DNA of 64,000 nt. Source: Litomosoides sigmodontis (lineage: Eukaryota > Nematoda > Chromadorea > Rhabditida > Onchocercidae). The stretch is from contig OY718807.1 of NCBI GenBank assembly GCA_963070105.1, forward strand, positions 3,383,001 through 3,447,000. Direction: 5' to 3'. The notes under the pieces were generated by a model that saw nothing but the letters and a program-made list of their open reading frames with translations, had not been told where the DNA came from and made no database searches. Positions 48,100 to 64,000 of the stretch are shown in pieces. How positions within the stretch are numbered: the first letter of the stretch is position 1; every line of letters starts with the position of its first letter. The translations under genes were made by a program, and so were the position numbers.

Positions 48100-50133
48100 T
48101 TAGTGGAGATCTTCGTCATAATCCGCCTCGTTATTGATGACAGGCGCTGCGATGCCGTGAATTTTATTCATAAGAATATCGTGTGTGTTGCAAAATTGCG
48201 CAAACGGATGATTTTCAATTTCATCGCATACCATCGCATCTTGCGGCCAACCTTCACGTAGCGTTTTCACTCGTCGAGCGCAATAATTTTTCCGCATATT
48301 CCTATAAATACACTCATTCATTCATTTACTGATTATAATAACAATGTCTCCTATCATCCATTTTTTAGTAGACCAAAAGGCACGAGAATTATTTTAAAGA
48401 CGTAATAACTTGAGGCTGACTTTTTAAATCATATACTGTCATTTAACACTGGAATTATTGAGCGAAATTTTGAATTTTAGGTTTAGTTTTTGATTGATAA
48501 TGCGAATGATTTGGAGTACGACGAGGAAAAATGAAAAGTGAAATTTAGGAAATTGAAAAGAGAATGTTTGAAATGAAATGGGAAGGATGGATGGTCAATG
48601 TAACAAAAGTTTTCCAGGAGTTCGCTTATAGTTGAACGTTGAGCATTGTGGCACGCGATTGTTTCCACAAAAAGGAAGTCGTAGAAAGTTCCAGGTGAGC
48701 TTACGAAGAAAATTTGCTGCCAGTCATGCACATCGGACAAAGCATAATGAAATCTTTTGGCCGAAGCATAAGTCTTTTATCGAATTGATCGATATTTTTG
48801 ATTTTTGGTGCCTGCAATTTTTTCCCCTCCTCTTCCAACATATTTCACAAATTTAATTTTTCGAGCAGATATTTTTGCAATCTCATTGCAGAGAGGAGAG
48901 AGAAGGAGTGGGAGTTTCACTGAAGACTGTTTAGTAAACTACCAGAATTGGAGTTTGCGGCGATACACCAAACCAGCCAACGGTATTATTGCGAATGCCT
49001 GGACATGGACGATAGTCACTTATGAATTCTCTCCTGTTCAATATTGTGTTTTTGAGTATATCTTGCGATTGTTTGTATGAATCCGGATATTTCACATCAC
49101 ATGGAATCTAAATTAGCTAAAATTGTTGAATATTTCAGATTAGATGCAATTTAAATTAATCAAAATTACTATTTATCACATGCAATTTGAAGTAATAAAA
49201 TTCGGTTTTTATGACAGAAAAAAAATCAATTCAATGCTATTGTATGAAACTCCCTCAATAGTTACTGTTTACATTTAAGGAGTAAAATTCAATTTCAAGC
49301 CAATTTCAAATTAACCATATCAATCCGTGGTGCGCATTTGTAAGAATCTGTTCGTCGACGATGGTATCGTACCATAAAAGACGATTCGTCGTTTGCCCAT
49401 CCGCAATCTGACTGGAAAAAGAATTTCCGTTGCAACTAAAATTTTTCGAGTGAACCTATGCGTACATAACTGCCTCATATGTTTGGTGATGTTAACTTAT
49501 CTGAACTTGGCACAGTTTACTTAAACTTAATGGAATAATTTGTTTAAACTTGAAATGGTACGCATCGACTATGTGATAAAAGAGGATAAAAAGTGAGTGC
49601 AGAATAATCATTTGGATAAAACTTTAGGATGTATTAAAATTTTAAAAAATTTGAATTGAGCGATTTTTCTCACAACATCGTATTCGGTAGGTGGATGATA
49701 TTTGCACGAGAAGAAGGTTGAAAAATTCTCATATTGCGCTAATACATTATTTTCACGTTTCAACCGTATATATTTTTCCTGAAGTGACAATGCTTTCGGC
49801 TTTTCTTTCATCTGGGATAATTTATAGAATAATTATAAATGCCATTAACAAATGAGGCTAAAGTTTGAATGTACGACAAAAATATTACTGCACATGGAAA
49901 TGATTGAACATTTTTATGCTTTTCTTTAGAAAAGACAGCCAAAAAATTATAATTTTTAGCAGAAAAGCAAAAAAAGTAAATAAACAAACATTAAGATTGG
50001 CAGTGGAATGAAGCAGTACGATAATAACGGTAATGAATAAAATTAAGAGAACTATTTGAACGAGTAGTATTACTGCACATTGCTTTCGTCGAAAGATATA
50101 TCGTAGCAAATGTTGTGTTCTATCACGATCGTA
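48100..50133 (-). CDS. Unrecognised single-pass membrane protein with a Cys-rich lumenal region (5' end missing)
   Basis: Exons, 5' to 3': 50133-49990, 49811-49623, 49411-49316, 49107-48943, 48811-48705, 48301-48100. All phases join, giving about 300 residues. The first visible exon opens after a TTTTAG acceptor with no ATG in the right place, so a start exon lies further right and I could not place it. It encodes a basic stretch (RYIFRRKQC), then one membrane segment of about 22 hydrophobic residues. The remainder is polar with at least nine Cys (SCKYHPP, SDCGW, YKCAP, PCDV, YRPCPG, LCPMC, YCAR, VCDE, FCNT) and ends with an acidic tail. This type II layout fits a Golgi or ER enzyme such as a glycosyltransferase, or a cell-surface protein. 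I recognise no catalytic motif and assign no function. Confidence 0.6.
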
Positions 50134-51318
50134 CTAAAATTAGCATTTTATAAATTATCAGAATATTTTTTTTTTCATTCTGTAAGCTTATCATCGATCA
50201 GTAGACCTAAAATTGTTGTTTAGCTTTTAGCTATTCATTTTGGTACAGTTCACCGGGTGGCATTAGAAATGTAATGAAAATTTTTTTTTCACACAATTAT
50301 AATTGTTCGCGGATTCCTGATTTTTAACTGTACGAGGAAGGCTAACGTATGCAATGGTTAACATTTATGAACCATTCAGGTGATAAATATCCAAGAATTA
50401 AAAAGTACGCTTTTCGCCATTTCTTGTGACACAACCGCTTTAAACCTTGAACAAATCCACGTGTGCTTAACTTCAACACGTTACAAAGAAATTAAAATTT
50501 TCAGATGTACAATTATTTTACATGATAAACTTGCCACATATTCCAGTCAAAAAGCAAGGACGTGACATTTACTGTAAATTTCCAAATTTCATGTGACCAA
50601 AGCCCGTTGATATTTCCCACTTAACGCACGCATACACCCCAACACGTGATACTTAAGTGGTAAATGACATATGATGATCGTGAACACTCCGACTCTACAC
50701 TCTTTTCAGACTTCCATATGATATTTACGCTGAATCCAGTACTTGTTGTAAAGCGAGCAAAGGGGAAGGACGCCACCTCAGACTTTTAACAAACGATCAT
50801 TTCAAATATGATCACGACGTGAACAGCAGATTAACGTCATATCATCACTGGCACGCACACCTATGAATCGAACTCTCAATCATTTACGAGTGACAGGCTT
50901 CAAAGCGCTACACCACCCCTATGGTCCCCAAGACTTACTCGTTTTCGATATTTAGAGCTTTTTTGTGATAGTAGTGTACGCCTAAACATCAACACTAATA
51001 TCAGAAGTGATCGATGAGGTAAACCCATATGGAGGACATCAACAGTCCGATTCCTCCGTTGATACTACTTATACCAAGTTCTCCAGTTCTAATAATTTCA
51101 TACTATTTTATTCAAAGCAATGGAATGAATTCAGTATAACATATGTATTCAACACTGAAAGAATTTCAAAGCACTCCAAAATTTAAATCCGATAATTTGA
51201 GATCCACTTTTAATTTTACGCACCAAGCAGAGTACCAAAAAGCTTTAGTAAAAACGTAAGCATACTTTCTACTTATAAATGCATAACATTTTGAAAATGC
51301 TTTGAACTTAATCAGCAG
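50134..51318. other. Gap between CACTIN and the membrane-protein gene
   Basis: About 1.2 kb. It should contain the missing first exon of the membrane protein. The middle part (about 50690-51060) is GC-richer than usual and holds a tRNA-like remnant, listed separately. No other feature is supported. Confidence 0.45.
50860..50930 (-). other. tRNA-like remnant, possibly SINE-derived
   Basis: On the minus strand a TAGCGC-type box A-like word is followed about 35 bases later by GAGTTCGATTC, a good match to the Pol III B box (GTTCRANNC). The expected T-stem and acceptor-stem pairs do not form and no convincing anticodon arm is visible. It therefore looks like a decayed tRNA or the head of a tRNA-derived SINE rather than a working gene. 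Confidence 0.25.
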
Positions 51319-54300
51319 TCACCGTCGGTATCGGTATCTTTTGAAGTAAAACCATAACTGAAATATTCCATTAACAAACTGACATTTATAACCATGCTTA
51401 TGACTAATTTCCCATTCTCGATTAACACATTTGAAAGCTATGTCTTCGTAAGGTGGTCCGGCATGAAACCTTATTACAGCAAAATCAGGATCATCACATG
51501 GTGTCACTGTAAAAGTTGGCGTTTCTGTGACATCCAGTAAGTCGGGGTAGAATATCTGAAGCAAACCAATATTTTTCACTTACCCATTACATTTTGTTCT
51601 TCATCTTTAAATTCACAAAGAGTGATAAGCTCTTATACAGTCCAGAAACAACTTACGATTAGAACCACAAATAACTTACATTAAAACGATAACCCTGCAC
51701 GATTTTTGGTGGTGGGTTATCCATGTCATAATGAGTCTGATTATATTTGTTCCACTCGAATCCAGTATGCACACGATTGAAATATCTGCAATCGAAAAGG
51801 TAGTGCAAGTTTTATATGTGATTGGAGAAGATAGATTTCTTTCTCAAGAGGCCTATAATTGTGAGATCTTGAAATCCATCGACATAACAAATCAGTTATT
51901 TATTCATTAGTATAAATTACAGCATACAGTTGATACCAAATATGGCACAACTCTAATTCTGTGTACATGGTGTTTAAGATTTACGAACTAGTGCAGCAAT
52001 AAGGATAACCTCGGTTTCCGCGGCCGATATTTTTCAGACCAAAGAAAAGTTTGTGCTTCAAGAGGTGCTTCCACAGAAAATGCCGCTTCATCATTCGTCA
52101 TACCTCGGCGAGCAATTAGTTCCATTTCCGATTCTGCCTTCTAAAACGCTAGTAAGCAAGGGTTTAATTTTCAAAAATTAAAATATAGAAAATCAATGAT
52201 CTAAGATTCGTATTTCTTATAACACTGCTGAGCGAATGATATAACCCTCATTTCATTTGGGAGAAGCTTGAAAAGAAAGAAAAATTACCGTTAGATCATT
52301 CGATGTGGATGCTGCAGTACCACTCTCGGCTTTGTTTATCATTTCTTTACGCTTTTGGATATCCTCTGCTTCATCTAAAATTTCAATGCCGGGCATAGCT
52401 TCCTTTTCATCACCATATGATGGACTATATGAACCACGGTCATACATTTCCAGTGTTAAAATTTCCATCTCCTCTTCCGTGAAAACCCTGAATTTATCAC
52501 AACTTTTGATGAACAAAGAAAATTTTTATATACAGTTCAAGATTCAACGTATTTTAGCTAAAAAACACTCTATGCCGCCTTTAATTTATCACTTATAGAT
52601 CCTAACCAATTTTTGCTAAGCACCGATGTTGGCATGAAGCTGAAGTAAGCCATTCGACGTGCAGTACTTTCCTTATTCCTTTTAATTTAATGCTAGTCCC
52701 AAAAAGAACTGGCTAACGAGAACATAATTACACTTTAAACCATACCGCCACTGTTGTTCCTTAGCATCGTCATCCATAGCATCTAATTCATCCAGCTGTA
52801 CAGGAAGTGTTTTTAGCTTGGCTGATTGCTTTCCTTCACTCGAACCTTCGCCAATCTCCTGGAACCATTTTATTGAAGAACTATCTGTTCTTAATACAAA
52901 TTAAATCGAGCAAAGTACTACCTGTTTGAAGACCTGCTCTGGTTCGCATTCGTGCTTGTCCATTTCAGCTCTTTGTTCTTCCTTTATTCTTTTCAGCTTA
53001 CATCGTAATATTTCCTGATGTCGTTCATGAATACGAGCTTTCGCTATATGTACGTACAAATGTTGCAAAGTAAATTCCAGGAATTCTACATCTACACCAG
53101 GTTCATCACTATGAATCTTCTTCTTGATCTGGGTCTCCAACAATGCTAATTCCTGATGAGTTTTACCCTGCAAACACTTTACAATTTGCTTCCACAAAAT
53201 AATATTAAGATGTTTATATTCTGTCCATTGCTGTTATTTCGACGATTCACTTTCTTCGAAATTATTTGCAATTAGTATAAAAGTGGTATCGCACTTTTAT
53301 AAAAATACTATAATCCATGCTACTGTTACGAAGTACTCTTCAAAAAATAAGCTAATCCATAAATATAGTTTACTTGCTCATAGCATTTCAGTAGAATGGT
53401 TTTCTTCTGAACATGTAAAACAACACTTACTTTGAATAAACGGGAAATATCACTTTGCACCGAATTGTGAACTGCTTCTCTTGAGTAAGTTGATTCAACA
53501 TTATTAGACAACTTTCTTATTTCATGTCGAACAACTGTGCAAAAATCTGTCCACCAAACTGAATTGTCAGTTGGATCGATTTGTCGATAAACCTATTTTT
53601 AGAAATGACTGTAAACATTAAAAAAAAGACGTGAACAATATAGCAAGAGTAAGCATTTATACTACTAAAAGTTCCAATGGTGGTCAAACTACAAAGTAAT
53701 TGAAGTCAACATAGATCAAACTACCTTGATATCTTCAAGTAAATCTTCCAAATCCCTGATTTTAAGTCCTCTCAAATATGTTATCGGATCGACAAGCTCA
53801 AATTCTTCATCATGTTTGCCCTTACCCTTTTCACTATCATAACTGACATATCTGAAAACACCAAAATGACAACAATTAACCAGCAAAAATAAGGTGTCCC
53901 GATATTACGCAAACAAAACGAATAAAACATTAAGAAACATTGAAATCAAAATACCTGGCAAGAAAATCGATAGGTTTTGCTCGTCCTTCCTTCAATCTGA
54001 TCTGTGTACGCAGTTTGGCCTGACTAAGTAGGAATCCTTCTTCTGTTGCATACCAGTCTGAATTGTGCCGTCTCTCCTCATCCCTTCTGATCATTTCCAA
54101 ATCTTCCCGAGCCGCATCTCGTGCCTCTCGGTTCCTTTTGAGTTCTTCCATTTCTGCTAAGTTCTTCAGCGTACGATCTCTGTTCCTGTATTAAAAAAGG
54201 AATCAATAAAGAAGTAAGAATATAGTTACAACAAGGTGACCACTTAATACTGTAGTTTCTAAGCACCAGCCCGTTAATTCCAACAAGCGTTGTAAAAACA

Positions 54301-55231
54301 TTTTTCGATATTTGACTAGCCAGCTTACACTAGAACATGATCATACCAGAACAGATAATCACTTACATTTTCTCAATTTGTTTTAGCGACAAGTCAGCTT
54401 TGCCTTCAGCTGCTAATTTCTTCGTCCATATAAAAGTAGAAGTCAAATTTGGATCATTAAATGGATTATTGCTATTTGTGTATTTGGCTTCATCGTCTAA
54501 CACAACGCTTGATTCTTTTTCTGCCTTCAAATTACTGATAAAGGATGTCAAACAATGGAATATGAAAATCTTTTGAGAAATATGAAACAAGAATCTTTTG
54601 ACAAGCTCAAAAGGAACTAAACTCCTAGCCTAGTACAGATGTCGATTTACCATTTGGAACTGGTGGGAAAATGTTGCTCCTACTGAACAATTTCCATGTA
54701 ACAGACGTAATAAATAAGAAAACCTTTTTCAGTTTTTTTACTAAACGTCTGCTTTTTTTCTCTTCCGAAGTTTCCATTTCCTTCCTTTTCTCTTTTTCTT
54801 TCTTCTTTTTCTCTTTTTTCTTTTCTCGTAATGCATTCAAACGCTGATCAAACTGGTCACTCTCAAATTAAAAGAATGTATTATGATGCAATTAACAACA
54901 GCGTTTTCATGATAGCTTAATTTCGAAGTTTTTTAGACATTGCAATCAAAGTATAAAGTAGTAATTCCATACTACCACGATATACTTTGTTGATGCTCGA
55001 ATAATTGTTACAAACTGCGATATTTACTATTCTTACTTTGAATAGTTTAAATCTCTAAAGAAAATCATGTAAGATGGTCATATGTCAAACTACTGATAAT
55101 ACCTTGTCATTATCGGAGCTTGAACTGCAAGCTGAAGAACTGCGACGCCTATGTTTATGCCGCTTTTTCTTCCGCTCCTCCATATCATGTTTGTGCTCAT
55201 GTTTCCTTTTTTTCTTATCTTTGTGTCCCAT
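51319..55231 (-). CDS. CACTN: Cactin, spliceosome-associated factor
   Basis: Nuclear protein associated with late spliceosomes; first described as a Cactus partner in Drosophila (C. elegans cacn-1). Twelve exons, 5' to 3': 55231-55103, 54852-54724, 54524-54367, 54185-53955, 53851-53725, 53592-53431, 53167-52922, 52858-52746, 52487-52289, 52140-52010, 51785-51680, 51555-51319. They total 1968 nt, 655 aa. The N-terminus is Lys/Arg/His/Ser-rich (MGHKDKKKRKHEHKHD). The central mid-domain contains NPFNDPNLTSTFIW, GRAKPIDFLARY, DLEDLLEDIK and SRLFKGKTHQEL. The conserved C-terminal domain runs from FLWSEKYRPRKPRYFNR through GFEWNKYNQTHYD and RFHAGPPYEDIAFK to FKRYRYRR at the very end, identical in style to other cactins. 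A TTGTAG acceptor sits 5 bases before the ATG. Shorter than the human protein mainly at the N-terminus. Confidence 0.95.
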
Positions 55232-56970
55232 TTTACCTACAAAAGTTGCAATTGCAAACAAAGTGAATTATTCTATGATGTAAGATCGAGCGGTGTTTAT
55301 TTTTCAAACTGATATTCTCCACTGACTTTCTTCATCCGTAATAACAAGGAAGTGTGCAGTGGTCTAGCAGTACCGTGATAAACAAAAAGTTACAAAACCC
55401 AAATGAAATTAAAGACCCTATACCGTCATGAACAGTTTTTAGCAAAATGCAATACCACTTGATCAACTGTCATATAATCGAGAAAAACCTTGCCATGACA
55501 AAAATCACAAAGTAAGGCACTTCAATACCTTCCCCTTCACCACCACCCACAATGCCCTTGATGTCAAGGAAGCCCTATATAACACGGCCCGATGTCGTCT
55601 GCAACAAGCTAAGTGGAACTAAACGAAAATCATTAAATGGGCTAGTTTCTGTGTTAATATCATCAATAGTTTAATTTATATTTGAAATACAACGTTCATT
55701 CATCACTGACGGTACGCGTGGACTTCGATAAGAGTTAAACTTTCCATCTTATGTTCCGCAACCCAACCGGCACGCTAAGATCCGTTTTTCGTACGTTGGA
55801 TCTTTCATGATCTATTTCATCCTCGGGAACTTGGGATACGCGAACTGTAAGATATACCCAAACCCAATTTAGAACTGTTCCGAAACTGAATTATGATTGA
55901 AGCACTTTCCATCTATTTTACAACCTTCAATTTGTACGATACCTACTCCACGCAACATTATTTCCAATGTAATGAAAGCATTTTACGTTCTTTAAATATA
56001 ATAGTTCTCAAACAGTTTAGCTAATTCAGATTTTTCATTTTTGATCTTTTTTGAAAAAGTAAACGGACTTATCCAAACGGTTGGTTGTAAGATTACTCAT
56101 CATCAAATATTTTAAAATGAGTACGACGAGTTGCACATTATTAAACTTTAGGAAAATTAATGAGAGTAACATTCACAATGTTTCACTTGCATTCTTGGAC
56201 ATTCAGACTTTCACTCAAGGTTTACTTGTTGTACTCCAATACTTACGATTTTTCATCGACACTTTGATTTGACTGATTTTGGTTAAAATTTAACGGTCAT
56301 ATTTCAATATCCAACACGGGTCAGTCGAGTTTCTTTACTATAAATGAAAAAAGCTTCACTTTTGTTCGCAATTTCCTTTGGCATAAATCATTTGACTGAC
56401 CTGCTTTACGTTGTTAGTGGACTGTGAAATGATAAACTGAAAATAAACTCACAACTCTACCACTCGGAAAATTGCACAAACATATTACCATGGCAGACAC
56501 CTAGGTGAAGCAAATTTCCGGATTTCTTAAGAAACAACATCCGAAAGGTATAAACAAACAAGCATACATACACAAATACTAACTAAATAAGTTTTGTTTT
56601 GATTTTTTGAGGAAGGGATATAATTTATTAAGTATTTCGCCCTGAAATACACATAACCCATTCACTGCGAAACAGAAAACGAAGTGTGAAATCAATGACT
56701 CATCTTCCAATGCAAGAAGTCAACATATCATAATAATGAGAATCAAAATCTCACTTATTTCTTTGTTTTTTTGATTCTTCATGCTCGTCGATTTAGTAAA
56801 CATCAAAAATTCTAGATATATTGATGGATTTAAACAAAAGCTCAGCGTTTCAAATTATATTCTTCACTATGAAAAATATGAAAAACCACTACTATAACTT
56901 CTCCTGGGTTTCAAAAATCAATATTTCAAGCATTTCACGACAAGTCCACTCATTTATATCACCCCTGTTC
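55232..56970. other. Gap between GFM1 and CACTIN
   Basis: 1.7 kb without recognisable exons. It holds the CACTIN 5'UTR with its acceptor (AG at 55237-55238, minus strand) and the 3' flank of GFM1. Short open frames here look like chance. Confidence 0.5.
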
Positions 56971-62672
<5,702 letters not shown>

Positions 62673-63799
62673 TATCAGTAATTGCTACAATTCCTGATAT
62701 AAAATATATTTTGTCAGCGTAATAGTTGTAGCCACATTCAATGGCCCTGAACAATGCAAGTAAGCCTATGTTTTTCAAAAAAACTATGCAGTGAATATCT
62801 TTCCCTTTTCCAACAACAATTAGGTGCTTTTTACTGGATAAACAGATAAAAATACGAATATGTTATTGATAAAATGACACATTTAAAGCGGAATACTGTT
62901 TAGTGATAAACTGCAGAAATAAAAAGTTTATTTTGGAATTGTATGTACAGGATAAATCAAGCTTCCCATTTACAGAACACGATAGAAATGGATAATCATC
63001 TTCAGAACGGCCACACAAATAGTGAAATCATTCTCCCGACATCATGTAAAACCTTCATGAACAAACTCAATTAATCTGCGACAACACTTGAGCTCTTTTT
63101 TCAGTATTTTGGAACAATGCTTTTATTAAATAACGCACTTCATCTGCGTGTAACCACTGCGCCAGAGGCCCCTTTCCATCACACCAACGATCATAAATAT
63201 TCTAAATTAATTGATTACGTTAACGCGTTGCCTTTGAATGAGACAGAGGGACTACGTGATCATATTAGCCAACTTTATCTTTTTTTCTTCATGTTCTTTT
63301 TTTCTTCTTTCAGGAATAAGTAGGCTGAAGTTAATATATCAATAATAGCATTCGAAAAATGTCGACCTGTAAAGATGAATCCAAGCAAAACAACAACTCT
63401 TTGATACGGAAATATGAGGTTTCGGCATATCTGTGGATCGAAGAATGCTTTGATTGGTCCATCTAAAAAAATATTCGGTTTAAATCATATGTTATCCTAC
63501 AATGATAATGGGAATAGAAGTATAACTCTAAAATTAGAATATATTATTGTCAACACAAATGTCAAAAATCAGTGTTGCTATTAACGAAACATTGAGGGTT
63601 TCGATGAAAACAATTAGTACTTCTGAGATCACAAAATATATAATTTTGGATACTAGTTTGAAAAACCAGATAACTGAATATGCAATATTTCCATCGTCCA
63701 TAAAAAATTAGTTTCTTGCATTACTTGACGAATCCTAAATGTTTTTAATGGCAGAGTAACCGAATTATGAAAGCAAAATGACACACTTCTAAAACTTAC
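62673..63799. other. Gap right of GFM1; no confident gene
   Basis: Contains the GFM1 5'UTR acceptor (AG at 62685-62686, minus strand) and probably the 3' exons of the minus-strand gene that enters from the right edge. One possible piece is the open stretch at about 63385-63460, after a TTTTTTTAG acceptor; it reads IKAFFDPQICRNLIFPYQR and then a hydrophobic run. Its phase does not fit the exon at 63800, so I do not join them. Confidence 0.4.
63117..63323 (+). CDS. Possible small protein with hydrophobic tail, 68 codons
   Basis: The ATG at 63117 follows a TTTTTTCAG acceptor-like site by about 12 bases, a layout compatible with spliced-leader addition. The frame encodes a polar body ([34 protein letters not shown]) and ends in a Phe-rich hydrophobic stretch ([13 protein letters not shown]), which might be a C-terminal membrane anchor. 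That tail is encoded by a T-rich tract ending in TTTCAG, so it may instead be an intron end that I am reading as protein. No family recognised. Confidence 0.25.
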   Translation: MLLLNNALHLRVTTAPEAPFHHTNDHKYSKLIDYVNALPLNETEGLRDHISQLYLFFFMFFFSSFRNK

Positions 63800-63967
63800 G
63801 ACGAATAACATCTCCGACCTCTTCAAAACCTTCCTTAGCGCTATAGCACTTAGTTCAGCATCAGTTGCTCGGATGTCTTCCGTAGACAATAATATTTTGA
63901 CGAATGTATTGAAAACAAAAGAAATGACATTTCCAACGCAGTTCCCATAAACTATTTTGGTTAGAAC
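63800..63967 (-). CDS. Internal exon of an unrecognised gene extending beyond the right edge
   Basis: Exactly 56 codons lie between a TTTTTTTGCAG acceptor (right end) and a GTC|GTAAGT donor (left end). The reading is VLTKIVYGNCVGNVISFVF, then NTFVKILLSTEDIRATDAEL, then an Arg/Lys-rich stretch to MLFV. The first half is hydrophobic and may be a membrane segment. The two clean splice sites and the open phase-0 frame make it a good exon, but I cannot name the protein. Its 5' part lies outside the window. Confidence 0.5.
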
Positions 63968-64000
63968 CTGCAAAAAAACTTCACTATAAAATCCAAGGAA

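Overview
The window is nuclear DNA of a nematode. Genes are split by many short introns (about 50-500 bp) that end in the nematode-type acceptor (T)TTTCAG/TTTTAG. The background is very AT-rich with long simple-sequence tracts. Every gene I recognise has a nematode or general metazoan orthologue. A parasitic clade III (spirurid or filarial-like) worm is my guess; the sequence does not prove the species. I found no bacterial, viral or transposon genes. All exon models were assembled by eye from splice signals, reading-frame continuity and remembered protein families; no search was run.

Layout. (1) 1040-7418, plus strand: Polo-like kinase 4 (PLK4, the SAK/ZYG-1 centriole-duplication kinase), about 19 exons. 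(2) 7419-17812: a 10 kb gene-poor stretch with a perfect 933 bp ATT array, a 289 bp CTA array fused to a GCT array, a GT array and GA/CT tracts. (3) 17813-22108, minus strand: a complete four-exon BarH-class homeobox gene, followed upstream by about 13 kb of non-coding DNA with more simple repeats and a few GC-richer islands. (4) 35316-38162, plus strand: a spermidine-synthase/METTL13-like methyltransferase-fold protein. (5) 38422-62672, minus strand: a dense block of housekeeping genes all in one direction. In transcription order these are GFM1 (mitochondrial elongation factor G), CACTIN (splicing factor), an unrecognised single-pass membrane protein, PRPF6 (U4/U6-U5 tri-snRNP protein), a probable unrecognised small gene, and MRPS18B (mitochondrial ribosome). 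(6) The right edge holds an exon of a further minus-strand gene that continues outside the window.

The block in (5) combines two mitochondrial translation genes (GFM1, MRPS18B) with two pre-mRNA splicing genes (PRPF6, CACTIN). Several genes have an AG splice-acceptor-like site a few bases before the ATG, as expected for spliced-leader trans-splicing. The most notable observation is an apparent excess of non-canonical introns: five GC-AG introns are each supported by frame continuity or protein alignment, and one GFM1 intron seems to end in GG instead of AG.
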